Shown: positions 1-6,391, counted from the first letter of the stretch. The stretch: 7,716 nucleotides of DNA from DASRHY01 sp046765875 (GCA_046765875.1 JBKPSJ010000144.1:1-7716), one strand, 5' to 3'. Translations and numbers: made by a program. Notes: generated by a model from the letters alone, not told the origin.

Positions 1-96
1 GCCGAACGCGACGCCGTCGTCGACCAGACGCTGAGCACGTTCACCCAAACCTTCTGGAACGCCCGCCAGCCCCCGTCGAAGAACCGCCGCCGCTGA
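1..96 (+). CDS. 3' end of an unidentified protein (partial)
   Basis: An open frame enters from the left edge in frame 1 and ends at TGA 94-96, giving 31 visible residues. They start AERDAVVDQTLSTFTQTFW and finish with a proline-rich then strongly basic tail (KNRRR). The codons have GC-rich third positions, as in the other genes here, so the frame is probably real. The helical stretch followed by a short basic tail would suit the C-terminus of a small regulator such as a TetR-type protein, but nothing diagnostic is visible and I do not assign a family. No clear terminator hairpin follows the stop. Confidence 0.55.
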   Translation, partial: AERDAVVDQTLSTFTQTFWNARQPPSKNRRR

Positions 97-120
97 GGCC
101 TGGTGTGCAAGTGGTTCCCG

Positions 121-190
121 CACGTTGTGGTGGGTTGGGGCTCCGTGCGCACTACCGGGACCCTAACAAGCTGAGCGAACCCACAACGTG
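121..190. repeat. Long-spaced inverted repeat upstream of the flavin split-barrel gene
   Basis: CACGTTGTGG at 121-130 is perfectly inverted as CCACAACGTG at 181-190, with 50 bases between the arms. The match extends to 13 bases (AACCCACAACGTG at 178-190) if one TGG of the left arm (CACGTTGTGGTGGGTT, 121-136) is skipped. It fills most of the gap between the partial gene and the gene at 263, so it is likely regulatory: paired operator half-sites or a stem in the leader RNA. I could not place a convincing -35/-10 pair within it. Confidence 0.5.
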
Positions 191-262
191 AGGGCGTGCC
201 GTCGGTGAGACCCGGATGACAGCGCACGGTGAGAGGGTGCCGGCACGCGGAACAGGAGAGGG

Positions 263-925
263 GTGGCGAAGGTGCCGGACAGGCTCGGCGTCGATGCGGG
301 TACCAGGATCCGGCGGCTGCCGGAGCGGCAGATCACCGACCGCGAGGTGATGTACGACATCCTCGGCCAGGCCTTGGTCGCGCATGTCGCGATCGTCCGT
401 GATGGGCTGCCGGTGGTGATCCCGTTCGTGCCCGCCCGCGACGGCGACACGCTCCTGCTGCACGGTTCGACCGGGTCGGGGCTGATGCGGGCCTGCGCCT
501 CCGGCGCGCCGGTCGCGGTCGGCATCACATTGCTCGACGGGCTGGTGGTGTCCCGGTCGGTGTTCGACAACTCGATGAACTACCGCAGCGTGGTGGTGTT
601 CGGCGTACCGCAGGTGCTCGAGGGCGACGCCAAAGAGGCCGCGCTGCACACCCTGGTCGAGCACCTGCTGCCGGGCCGGTCCGGCGAGGTCCGTCCGACC
701 AGCCGCAAGGAGTACGCCGCCACTCTGGTGCTCCGACTCCCGCTGGACCGGGTCAGCGTCAAGGTCCGGTCAGACCAGGCCGTGACGGAGCCGGATGGGG
801 AGGACCCGTCGGTGTGGGCGGGTGTCGTACCGCTGTCCACCCGGGCCGCCGATCCGGTCCCCGATGACGGTGTGACCGTCGGCGTACCGCCCTCAGTCCG
901 CGCCGCCGTGCGCAACTTCGGCTAA
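263..925 (+). CDS. Pyridoxamine 5'-phosphate oxidase family protein (FMN-binding split barrel)
   Basis: The 220-residue product has the pattern of the Pyridox_ox_2 group of flavin-binding split-barrel proteins, which also contains NimA-type nitroimidazole reductases. Seen in the protein: an N-terminal RIRRLPERQ stretch, a helix with DREVMYDILGQAL (about 26-38), the barrel strand AHVAIVRDGLPVVIPF (about 40-55), LLHGSTGSG (about 65-73), DGLVVSRSVF and MNYRSVVVFG (about 93-115), a conserved SVKVRS, and VWAGVVPL near residue 190. Such proteins usually bind FMN or a related flavin and work as soluble cytosolic oxidoreductases. The substrate cannot be told from sequence. AGGAG at 254-258 lies 4 bases before GTG 263 and 13 before the in-frame GTG 272, so the start could be either. 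The TAA (923-925) overlaps the stop of hicA on the other strand. True pyridoxamine oxidase (PdxH) is less likely, because this protein matches the related subfamily better. Confidence 0.85.
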   Translation: MAKVPDRLGVDAGTRIRRLPERQITDREVMYDILGQALVAHVAIVRDGLPVVIPFVPARDGDTLLLHGSTGSGLMRACASGAPVAVGITLLDGLVVSRSVFDNSMNYRSVVVFGVPQVLEGDAKEAALHTLVEHLLPGRSGEVRPTSRKEYAATLVLRLPLDRVSVKVRSDQAVTEPDGEDPSVWAGVVPLSTRAADPVPDDGVTVGVPPSVRAAVRNFG

Positions 926-1317
926 CGCGAGCGATGCCGGCTCTGTCTCGCGCCGTGACGCGTGACGGCTGGCCGCGACTGCGGGTGCTCCGTGTGTCCG
1001 CCGGTCGCGAGATGCGCCGGCGCGTTGCCCTTCGTCGGATCGATGATCTGGTCCGCGGCCTGTTCGGCCGCGGCCTCCTGTGCCCGCCGGGCCTTCCTGG
1101 GGTTCTTCAACTCATCGGCTGTCACGCCCGCCTGCTTCATGATGCTGCGCAACGTGTTCGGGACAATGTCCGATCGGTGCACCGGCACAGTAGTCGTACG
1201 GCCGTCAGGATGCCGCATCACCTGGTGGCTGCCGGAGCGCGACTTGGCTTTCTCGAACCCCAGCTGCTCCAGAGCGTTGACGACCTCGACCCCCGACATC
1301 TGTGGCGGCTTGGCCAT
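922..1317 (-). CDS. hicA: HicA-type mRNA interferase toxin with a long basic C-terminal extension
   Basis: This is the toxin of a type II HicBA toxin-antitoxin pair. HicA proteins are small ribosome-independent mRNA endonucleases with a double-stranded-RNA-binding-like fold. The core is clear in residues 7-70: MSGVEVVNALEQLGF, then SGSHQVMRHPDG (28-39) with the catalytic-type histidine H31, then TTVPVH (42-47) and NTLRSIMKQAGV (54-65). The ATG shares one base with the TGA of hicB (TGATG), and GAGGTG (1323-1328) inside hicB lies about 6 bases upstream as ribosome-binding site, so translation is probably coupled. At 131 residues it is far longer than the usual 60-90. Residues 71-131 form an Ala/Glu/Lys/Arg helix-like stretch followed by a His/Arg-rich tail with no recognisable domain. 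Its TAG overlaps the stop of the convergent gene ending at 925. Confidence 0.86.
   Translation of the reverse strand: MAKPPQMSGVEVVNALEQLGFEKAKSRSGSHQVMRHPDGRTTTVPVHRSDIVPNTLRSIMKQAGVTADELKNPRKARRAQEAAAEQAADQIIDPTKGNAPAHLATGGHTEHPQSRPAVTRHGARQSRHRSR
926..952 (+). terminator. Weak hairpin directly after the flavin split-barrel gene
   Basis: CGCGAG at 926-931 pairs with CTCGCG at 947-952. The loop contains the self-complementary GCCGGC (936-941). It begins on the base after TAA 923-925. There is no T tract, and the sequence also codes for the C-terminal tail of HicA on the other strand, so it may be chance. If active, it would be a terminator embedded in an opposing gene. Confidence 0.28.
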
Positions 1318-1535
1318 CAGGGCACCTCGATGGTGACGGTGATGGTGTCTGGCACGCCGACGACCTCGATCAGCGCTGCGAGGGCTTCGCGGAGGTCCTC
1401 GACGGCCTCCTCGCGGGTGTCGCCCTGGCCGTTGGCGCCGACGTTGTAGTCCAGCAGGGCGTGGGCGGACCAGACGCCGTCCTCGTCGACCTCCGCGACG
1501 TACGGAACGGTGATCTCTTTCTTCACGCCCAGCAT
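1317..1535 (-). CDS. hicB: HicB-type antitoxin, short form without a DNA-binding domain
   Basis: The 72-residue product is the partner antitoxin of HicA and neutralises it by direct binding. It shows the partial RNase H-like HicB fold: KKEITVPYVAEVDEDGVWSA (two strands), a short variable loop ending in GQGDTREEAVEDLREALAAL (one helix, about 36-55), then the last strand DTITVTIEVP. Many HicB proteins carry a C-terminal ribbon-helix-helix or helix-turn-helix domain that represses the operon; here the protein stops after the fold, so autoregulation by HicB alone looks unlikely. The ATG at 1535 has no Shine-Dalgarno sequence. GTG at 1526 (codon 4) is a fair alternative, because TAGCAT sits 7 bases before it, as expected for a leaderless start. 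The gene lies 37 bases after the glgE stop on the same strand and could be co-transcribed with it. Confidence 0.84.
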   Translation of the reverse strand: MLGVKKEITVPYVAEVDEDGVWSAHALLDYNVGANGQGDTREEAVEDLREALAALIEVVGVPDTITVTIEVP

Positions 1536-1541
1536 GCTAGG
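1528..1541 (-). promoter_or_regulatory. Palindrome and possible -10 box over the hicB start
   Basis: AGCATGCT (1531-1538) is a perfect 8-base palindrome. It extends with one mismatch to CCCAGCATGCTAGG (1528-1541). On the - strand it includes TAGCAT (1539-1534), a TANNNT -10 box exactly 7 bases before GTG 1526. A site where promoter, start codon and palindrome coincide would suit tight control of hicBA, but no -35 is visible. Confidence 0.33.
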
Positions 1542-1572
1542 GCTGGACCGGGTCGGCGGCCTTGAATCGGAG

Positions 1573-3561
1573 TCAGGCTTGGCCCCGGCGGACGGCGAGG
1601 ATGTGGGCCGGCTCGTAGTTCGGGTCGAGCCGTACGTAGTTGTGCTGGTTCCAGCGCCAGGTCGAGCTGGTCACCTCGTCGTACACCGTGAACGAGTCGT
1701 CCCAGCCCATCCCGAGTGCCGGCATGTCCAGGTGGACCATCGACTCGCGGGCGGCGTGCGGGTCGGTGTTCACCACGACGATGACGGTGTCGGTGTGCCC
1801 GTCCGGCGTCGCGATCCGCTTGGAGTAGCACAGGATCGCGTCGTCCTCGACGTTGTGGAACGCCATGTTGCGCAGTTGCTGCAGCGCCGGGTGCTTGCGG
1901 CGTACGTCGTTGAGCATGGTCAGGTACGGCGCGAGCGTGCGGCCCTCCCGCTCAGCGGCGGCCCAGTCGCGCGGGCGGTACTGGAACTTCTCGGTGTCCA
2001 GGTACTCCTCCGAACCCGGCCGCAGCGCGACGTGTTCGTACAACTCGTAGCCGGAGTACACGCCCCAGGCCGGCGACGCCGTCGACGCCAGTGCGGCCCG
2101 GACCTTGAAGGCCGCCGGCCCGCCGTACTGCAGGTACGCGTGCAGGATGTCCGGGGTGTTGACGAACAGGTTCGGCCGCATGAAGTGGCCGGTCTCGGTG
2201 GTGATCTGGCGGAAGTACTGCTCCAGTTCCCACTTGGAGTTGCGCCAGGTGAAGTAGCCGTACGACTGGTGGAAGCCGACCTTGGCCAACTCCTGCATCA
2301 TCGGCGGCCGGGTGAACGCCTCGGACAGGAAGATCACGTCCGGGTCGGTCTTGCGGACCTCGCCGAGCAACCATTCCCAGAACATGACCGGCTTGGTGTG
2401 CGGGTTGTCCACCCGGAACACGGTCACTCCGTGGCTGATCCACAGCTTCACAACCCGCAGCACCTCGGCGTAGATGCCCTCCGGGTCGTTGTCGAAGTTC
2501 AGCGGGTAGATGTCCTGGTACTTCTTCGGCGGGTTCTCGGCGTACGCGATGCTGCCGTCGACCCGGACGCTGAACCACTTCGGGTGCTCGGTGACCCACG
2601 GGTGGTCCGGCGACGCCTGCAGCGCCAGGTCGATCGCGACCTCGAGGCCGAGCCCGCGCGCGGTGGCGACGAACTCCTCGAAGTCGGCGAACGTGCCGAG
2701 GTCGGGGTGGATCGCGTCGTGCCCGCCCTCCGTTGCGCCGATCGCCCAGGGCGATCCGGGGTCGCCGGGTCTGGGGTCGAGGGTGTTGTTCGGGCCCTTG
2801 CGGAACGAGGTGCCGATCGGGTGGATCGGCGGCAGGTAGACGATGTCGAAGCTCATCGCCGCGATCGCCGGCAACCGTTGCGCAGCGGACTTGAAGGTGC
2901 CCGAGGTCCAGCTGTTGGTCTCCTCGTCGTACGTCGCACCCTCCGACCTGGGGAAGAACTCGTACCAGGAGCCGTACAGCGCGCGCTGCCGGTCCACCCA
3001 GATCTGGTAGTCCCTGGACGCGCTGATCAGTTCGCGCACCGGGTAGCGCTTGAGCGCGGCGTCGACCTGCGGCGAGACTCCGGCGGCGAGCCGGGCCTCC
3101 GGCGGCAGGTCGGCATTGCTGAGCGCGCGGGCCGCGTCGGCGAGCGTGTCCCGGTCGATGCGCACCGCCGGCGGCACCGCTGCGGCCGCCCGGTCGAAGA
3201 AGGCCGCGCCTTCGGCGAACACGAGGTCGTGGTCGATCCCGGCGGGCACCTTGATCTCGGCACTGTGCTTCCAGGTGGCGTACGGGTCGCTCCAGCCCTC
3301 GATGGCGTAGGTGTGCAGGCCGGCTTCGGTCAGCGTCACGTCGACCGACCAACGGTCGGTGCCGGGCAGCCCGCGGTTCATCAGCGAGCGCCGGACCTGA
3401 CCGGACGGGCTGGTGATCACGACGTTCGCGTTGACCGCGTCGTGACCTTCGCGGAAGACGGTGGCGGAGATCGTGAAGGTCTCGCCGACAGAGGACTTGG
3501 CCGGGTACGACCCGCCGTCGACGACGGGCTCGACGTTGGTGATCGGGATGCGTCCAGTCAC
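1573..3561 (-). CDS. glgE: GlgE, alpha-1,4-glucan:maltose-1-phosphate maltosyltransferase
   Basis: GlgE (EC 2.4.99.16, family GH13) transfers maltosyl units from alpha-maltose-1-phosphate to the non-reducing end of alpha-1,4-glucan, releasing phosphate. It is the polymerising step of the actinobacterial TreS-Pep2-GlgE-GlgB route from trehalose to glycogen-like glucan, in the cytosol. The 662 residues match the family length of about 660-700. Visible order: N-terminal beta domain with EPVVDGGSYPAKSSVGE (11-27); barrel start YLPPIHPIG (242-250); AYAENPPKKYQDIYPLNFDN (339-358); FRVDNPHTKP (382-391), giving nucleophile D385; FLSEAFTRP with acid/base E414; NTPDILH with D471, the expected transition-state stabiliser; and a C-terminal beta domain. 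I chose GTG 3561 because homologues start at this point; the frame is open upstream to ATG 3669, but that stretch is the promoter region of glgP. TAACGT lies 7 bases before the GTG, while GGAGG lies only 1 base before it, so a leaderless start is likely. Confidence 0.95.
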   Translation of the reverse strand: MTGRIPITNVEPVVDGGSYPAKSSVGETFTISATVFREGHDAVNANVVITSPSGQVRRSLMNRGLPGTDRWSVDVTLTEAGLHTYAIEGWSDPYATWKHSAEIKVPAGIDHDLVFAEGAAFFDRAAAAVPPAVRIDRDTLADAARALSNADLPPEARLAAGVSPQVDAALKRYPVRELISASRDYQIWVDRQRALYGSWYEFFPRSEGATYDEETNSWTSGTFKSAAQRLPAIAAMSFDIVYLPPIHPIGTSFRKGPNNTLDPRPGDPGSPWAIGATEGGHDAIHPDLGTFADFEEFVATARGLGLEVAIDLALQASPDHPWVTEHPKWFSVRVDGSIAYAENPPKKYQDIYPLNFDNDPEGIYAEVLRVVKLWISHGVTVFRVDNPHTKPVMFWEWLLGEVRKTDPDVIFLSEAFTRPPMMQELAKVGFHQSYGYFTWRNSKWELEQYFRQITTETGHFMRPNLFVNTPDILHAYLQYGGPAAFKVRAALASTASPAWGVYSGYELYEHVALRPGSEEYLDTEKFQYRPRDWAAAEREGRTLAPYLTMLNDVRRKHPALQQLRNMAFHNVEDDAILCYSKRIATPDGHTDTVIVVVNTDPHAARESMVHLDMPALGMGWDDSFTVYDEVTSSTWRWNQHNYVRLDPNYEPAHILAVRRGQA

Positions 3562-3568
3562 GCCTCCG

Positions 3569-3574
3569 ACGTTA
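3569..3574 (-). promoter_or_regulatory. Candidate leaderless -10 box for glgE
   Basis: On the - strand, TAACGT fits the TANNNT -10 pattern. Its last base is 7 bases before GTG 3561, which puts the transcription start at or next to the start codon. No good -35 is present. The alternative, a GGAGG ribosome site (3567-3563), is only one base from the GTG, which is too close for normal use. Confidence 0.5.
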
Positions 3575-3629
3575 TCGGTTCCGGGGTCGGTTGATCGCGC
3601 CCACGTGTGTGCCTCCACCCGACGTCTTG

Positions 3630-3643
3630 GGAAAACGCTTGCT
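3630..3643. promoter_or_regulatory. LacI/GalR-type operator-like site
   Basis: GGAAAACGCTTGCT fits the LacI/GalR-family (CcpA cre-like) pattern TGWAARCGYTWNCA at 12 of 14 positions, with the central CG at 3636-3637. Only the two outermost bases differ. It ends on the base just before the -35 element CTGACA (3644-3649). LacI-family proteins commonly control maltose and glucan genes in actinobacteria, so a sugar-responsive regulator of glgP, glgE or both is a reasonable inference. Confidence 0.45.
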
Positions 3644-3672
3644 CTGACACGATGCCCGATCGCGGGCATACT
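3644..3672 (+). promoter_or_regulatory. Housekeeping-type promoter toward glgP
   Basis: CTGACA (3644-3649, 5 of 6 to TTGACA) and CATACT (3667-3672, 4 of 6 to TATAAT) are separated by exactly 17 bases. Transcription would begin near 3679 and give a leader of about 105 bases before GTG 3784. It is the best sigma-70-type promoter in the window. Its spacer is an inverted repeat and an operator-like site touches its -35, so it is probably regulated. Confidence 0.6.
3652..3669. repeat. 18-base inverted repeat inside the promoter spacer
   Basis: ATGCCCG (3652-3658) is perfectly inverted as CGGGCAT (3663-3669) around a 4-base centre. The repeat fills the spacer between the -35 and -10 and overlaps the first three bases of the -10. 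A repressor bound here would directly block RNA polymerase. The owner of the site is unknown. Confidence 0.55.
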
Positions 3673-3707
3673 TCATCGGTCGAGAACGGTGTAGTGTGAC
3701 AGCGATT

Positions 3708-3719
3708 GCAAGTTCTTGC
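3708..3719. repeat. Small inverted repeat in the glgP leader
   Basis: GCAAG (3708-3712) and CTTGC (3715-3719) are perfectly inverted around TT. The nearby TTGCAAG and CTGCAAAA stretches recall the TTGCA-rich elements described near starch and maltose genes of Streptomyces, but I cannot confirm that match. It could be an operator downstream of the promoter. Confidence 0.35.
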
Positions 3720-3771
3720 CAATGCTGCAAAAAGTGGGCAGGGCAACGGTGTGTCGTGCCCCCAACGCTTG

Positions 3772-3777
3772 TACGGT
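3772..3777 (+). promoter_or_regulatory. Candidate leaderless -10 box for glgP
   Basis: TACGGT fits TANNNT and lies 6 bases before GTG 3784, which has no Shine-Dalgarno sequence. This spacing is typical of actinobacterial leaderless genes. It would be a second promoter in addition to the one at 3644-3672. The 8 bases just before it (AACGCTTG, 3764-3771) repeat part of the operator-like site at 3630. Confidence 0.48.
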
Positions 3778-3783
3778 GTCTCG

Positions 3784-6375
3784 GTGCGCGCAATCCGACG
3801 ATTCTCCGTCCGACCGGTCCTGCCTGAGCCGCTGACCGGTCTGGGCGAGCTTGTGAACAATCTGCGCTGGTCCTGGCACCCCGAGACGCAGGACGTGTTC
3901 GATGCGATCGACGCCAACCTGTGGCGCTCCACCGGCGGCGACCCCGTCCGGCTGCTGGCCGAGGTGCCGGCCGAGCGGCTCCAGGCGCTCGCCCGGGACC
4001 GCAAGTTCCTGCGCCGGCTCGGCAACGCCGTTGAGGACCTGCGTGACTACCTCGACGGCGACCGCTGGTACCAGACCGGCGGTCGCGCGCCGGTCGAGGA
4101 GATCGCGTACTTCTCCCCGGAGTTCGGCATCACCCACGTGCTGCCGCAGTATTCCGGCGGTCTGGGGATCCTGGCCGGTGACCACCTGAAGGCCGCCAGC
4201 GACCTCGGCGTACCGCTGATCGGGGTCGGGCTGCTGTACCGGCACGGGTACTTCCGGCAGTCACTCAGCCGCGAGGGCTGGCAGCAGGAGCGGTACCCGC
4301 TGGTCGACCCCGACGAGATGCCGATCAACCAGTTGATGGATGACGGGACACCGGCCCGGGTCACCGTCGCGCTGCCCGGCGGTCGCTCGCTGACCGCGCA
4401 GATCTGGGTCGCCCAGGTCGGCAGGGTGCCGCTGCTGATGCTCGACTCCGACGTCGAGGACAACGCACCGGCCGAGCGGGATGTGACCGACCGGCTGTAC
4501 GGCGGCACCACCGAGCACCGGCTGCTGCAGGAACTGCTGCTCGGCATCGGCGGGGTCCGTGCGGTCCGGGCGTACTGCCGGATCAAAGACGTTCCGGCGC
4601 CGGGGGTGTTCCACACCAACGAGGGCCACGCAGGCTTCCTCGGGCTGGAGCGGATCCGCGAGCTCAGCATCGAGCACGGGCTCGACTTCGACACCGCGCT
4701 CGAGGTCGCCCGGGCCGGCACAGTCTTCACCACCCACACCCCGGTGCCCGCCGGCATCGACCGGTTCCCGCGCGAGCTGATCCAGCAGCACTTCTCCCGC
4801 GACGTGTTCGGCGGCGGCTCCGACGTGGTGCCGGTCGACCGGATCCTCGCGCTCGGCGCCGAGGACTACGAGGGCGGCGACGAGAGCGTGTTCAACATGG
4901 CGGTGATGGGCCTGCGGCTGGCGCAGCGCGCCAACGGTGTGTCCAAGCTGCACGGACGGGTCAGCCGAGAGATGTTCGACGGGCTGTGGCCGAGCTTCGA
5001 CGCCGCCGACGTGCCGATCACCTCGATCACCAACGGCGTCCACGCGCCCACCTGGGTGGCCCGCGAGCTGGTCGAGCTGACCGACCGCGAGACCAGCGCG
5101 CTGGACGAGGACCTGTTCGACGCGCTCGACGACGTCAGCGACGCCCAGCTGTGGGAGGTCAAGCGGCTGCTGCGGCAGAAGTTCGTCGACGACACCCGCG
5201 ACCGGGTCCGGGCCTCGTGGGTACGCCGCGGCGCCAGCGACGCCGAGCTCGGCTGGATCGACTCCGTGCTGGACCCGGACGTGCTGACCGTCGGGTTCGC
5301 CCGGCGGGTCCCGTCGTACAAGCGACTCACTCTGATGCTGCGCGACCCCGAACGGCTCAAGGCGTTGCTGCTGCACAAGGAGCGGCCGATCCAGATCGTC
5401 ATCGCCGGAAAGGCGCACCCCGCCGACGAGGGCGGCAAGAAGCTGATCCAGGAGATGGTGCGGTTCGCCGACGATCCTGCGGTCCGGCACCGGATCGTGT
5501 TCGTGCCCGACTATGACATCGCGCTGGCCCAGCCGATGTACCCCGGCTGCGACGTGTGGCTCAACAACCCGCTGCGGCCATACGAGGCCTGTGGTACGTC
5601 GGGGATGAAGGCTGCGCTCAACGGCGCGCTGAACCTGTCGATCCGCGACGGCTGGTGGGACGAGTGGTTCGACGCCGAGTTCGGCTGGGCGATCCCGTCC
5701 GCCGAGGGGGTCGAGGACTCCGACCGGCGCGACGACCTCGAGGCGCACGCGCTGTACGACCTGATCGAGAACGAGGTCGCGCCGCGGTTCTACGACGGCC
5801 AGCTGCCGGGCCGCTGGATCGAGATGCTGCGCAACACGATCAAGCACCTCGGCCCGAAGGTGCTCGCGACCCGGATGGTGCGCGACTACGTGACCCACCT
5901 GTACGCACCCGCCGCCGAGTCGTCGAAGCTGCTCAACTCGACGTACGAGGGTGCCCGCGATCTGGCGGCGTGGAAGCGCAAGGTCCGTACCGCGTGGGAC
6001 GGCGTCCGGGTCGACCACGTCGAGGTACAGGGACTGGGCGGCGTACCACAGCTCGGCTCGACCGTCGACGTACGTACCTTCGTCTCCCTGAGCGAGCTGG
6101 ACCCCGACGACGTCGACGTCCAGGTGGTACATGGCCGGGTGACCGAGTCCGACGAGATCACCGACCCGTCGGTGGTGTCGCTGGCGCTGGCCGAGACCTA
6201 CGACGGCAACCGGCACCGGTTCGCCGGCGACCTCAAGCTGGACCGGACCGGGCCGTTCGGCTACACCGTCCGGGTGCTGCCGAAGCACGGCATGCTGGCC
6301 TCGACGGCCGAGCTGGGTCTGGCGGCGGTGCCGGCCGTGCCCGAGCACCAAGAGGTGGGTTCGGAGATCTACTGA
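3784..6375 (+). CDS. glgP: GlgP, alpha-glucan (glycogen) phosphorylase, short actinobacterial type
   Basis: GlgP (EC 2.4.1.1, family GT35) uses phosphate and pyridoxal phosphate to release glucose-1-phosphate from non-reducing ends of alpha-1,4-glucan in the cytosol. The 863 residues suit the form with an N-terminal DUF3417 domain: RRFSVRPVLPEPL, LRWSWHPETQDVF (27-39), then YSGGLGILAGDHLKAASDLG (123-142). Further motifs are VFHTNEGHAGFLG (275-287), TTHTPVPAGIDRF (316-328), TNGVHAPTW (416-424), GFARRVPSYKR (504-514), and EACGTSGMKAALNGALNLSI (601-620), in which K609 is the expected pyridoxal phosphate lysine. I chose GTG 3784 because homologues begin with this (M/V)+RALRRF-like sequence; the frame is open back to TTG 3706 but that stretch looks like leader DNA. 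There is no ribosome-binding site, and TACGGT lies 6 bases before the start. It is divergent from glgE, so glucan synthesis and breakdown share a control region. Confidence 0.95.
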   Translation: MRAIRRFSVRPVLPEPLTGLGELVNNLRWSWHPETQDVFDAIDANLWRSTGGDPVRLLAEVPAERLQALARDRKFLRRLGNAVEDLRDYLDGDRWYQTGGRAPVEEIAYFSPEFGITHVLPQYSGGLGILAGDHLKAASDLGVPLIGVGLLYRHGYFRQSLSREGWQQERYPLVDPDEMPINQLMDDGTPARVTVALPGGRSLTAQIWVAQVGRVPLLMLDSDVEDNAPAERDVTDRLYGGTTEHRLLQELLLGIGGVRAVRAYCRIKDVPAPGVFHTNEGHAGFLGLERIRELSIEHGLDFDTALEVARAGTVFTTHTPVPAGIDRFPRELIQQHFSRDVFGGGSDVVPVDRILALGAEDYEGGDESVFNMAVMGLRLAQRANGVSKLHGRVSREMFDGLWPSFDAADVPITSITNGVHAPTWVARELVELTDRETSALDEDLFDALDDVSDAQLWEVKRLLRQKFVDDTRDRVRASWVRRGASDAELGWIDSVLDPDVLTVGFARRVPSYKRLTLMLRDPERLKALLLHKERPIQIVIAGKAHPADEGGKKLIQEMVRFADDPAVRHRIVFVPDYDIALAQPMYPGCDVWLNNPLRPYEACGTSGMKAALNGALNLSIRDGWWDEWFDAEFGWAIPSAEGVEDSDRRDDLEAHALYDLIENEVAPRFYDGQLPGRWIEMLRNTIKHLGPKVLATRMVRDYVTHLYAPAAESSKLLNSTYEGARDLAAWKRKVRTAWDGVRVDHVEVQGLGGVPQLGSTVDVRTFVSLSELDPDDVDVQVVHGRVTESDEITDPSVVSLALAETYDGNRHRFAGDLKLDRTGPFGYTVRVLPKHGMLASTAELGLAAVPAVPEHQEVGSEIY

Positions 6376-6391
6376 TCTCGGTTGTCCCTTT

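Noticed and set aside
1510..3594. Long 694-codon + strand open frame opposite glgE
   Set aside because: It is the complement frame of glgE, kept open by GC-rich third positions; its product is Arg/Val/Gly/Asp-rich without motifs, whereas glgE carries full catalytic motifs.
3562..3669. Upstream start (ATG 3669) adding 36 residues to glgE
   Set aside because: The added residues do not resemble the family N-terminus and overlap the glgP promoter and its inverted repeat. GTG 3561 gives the usual start and length.
3706..3783. Upstream extension of glgP from TTG 3706 or GTG 3751
   Set aside because: The extra residues are not family-like, and the homologous start RAIRRFSVR begins at GTG 3784.
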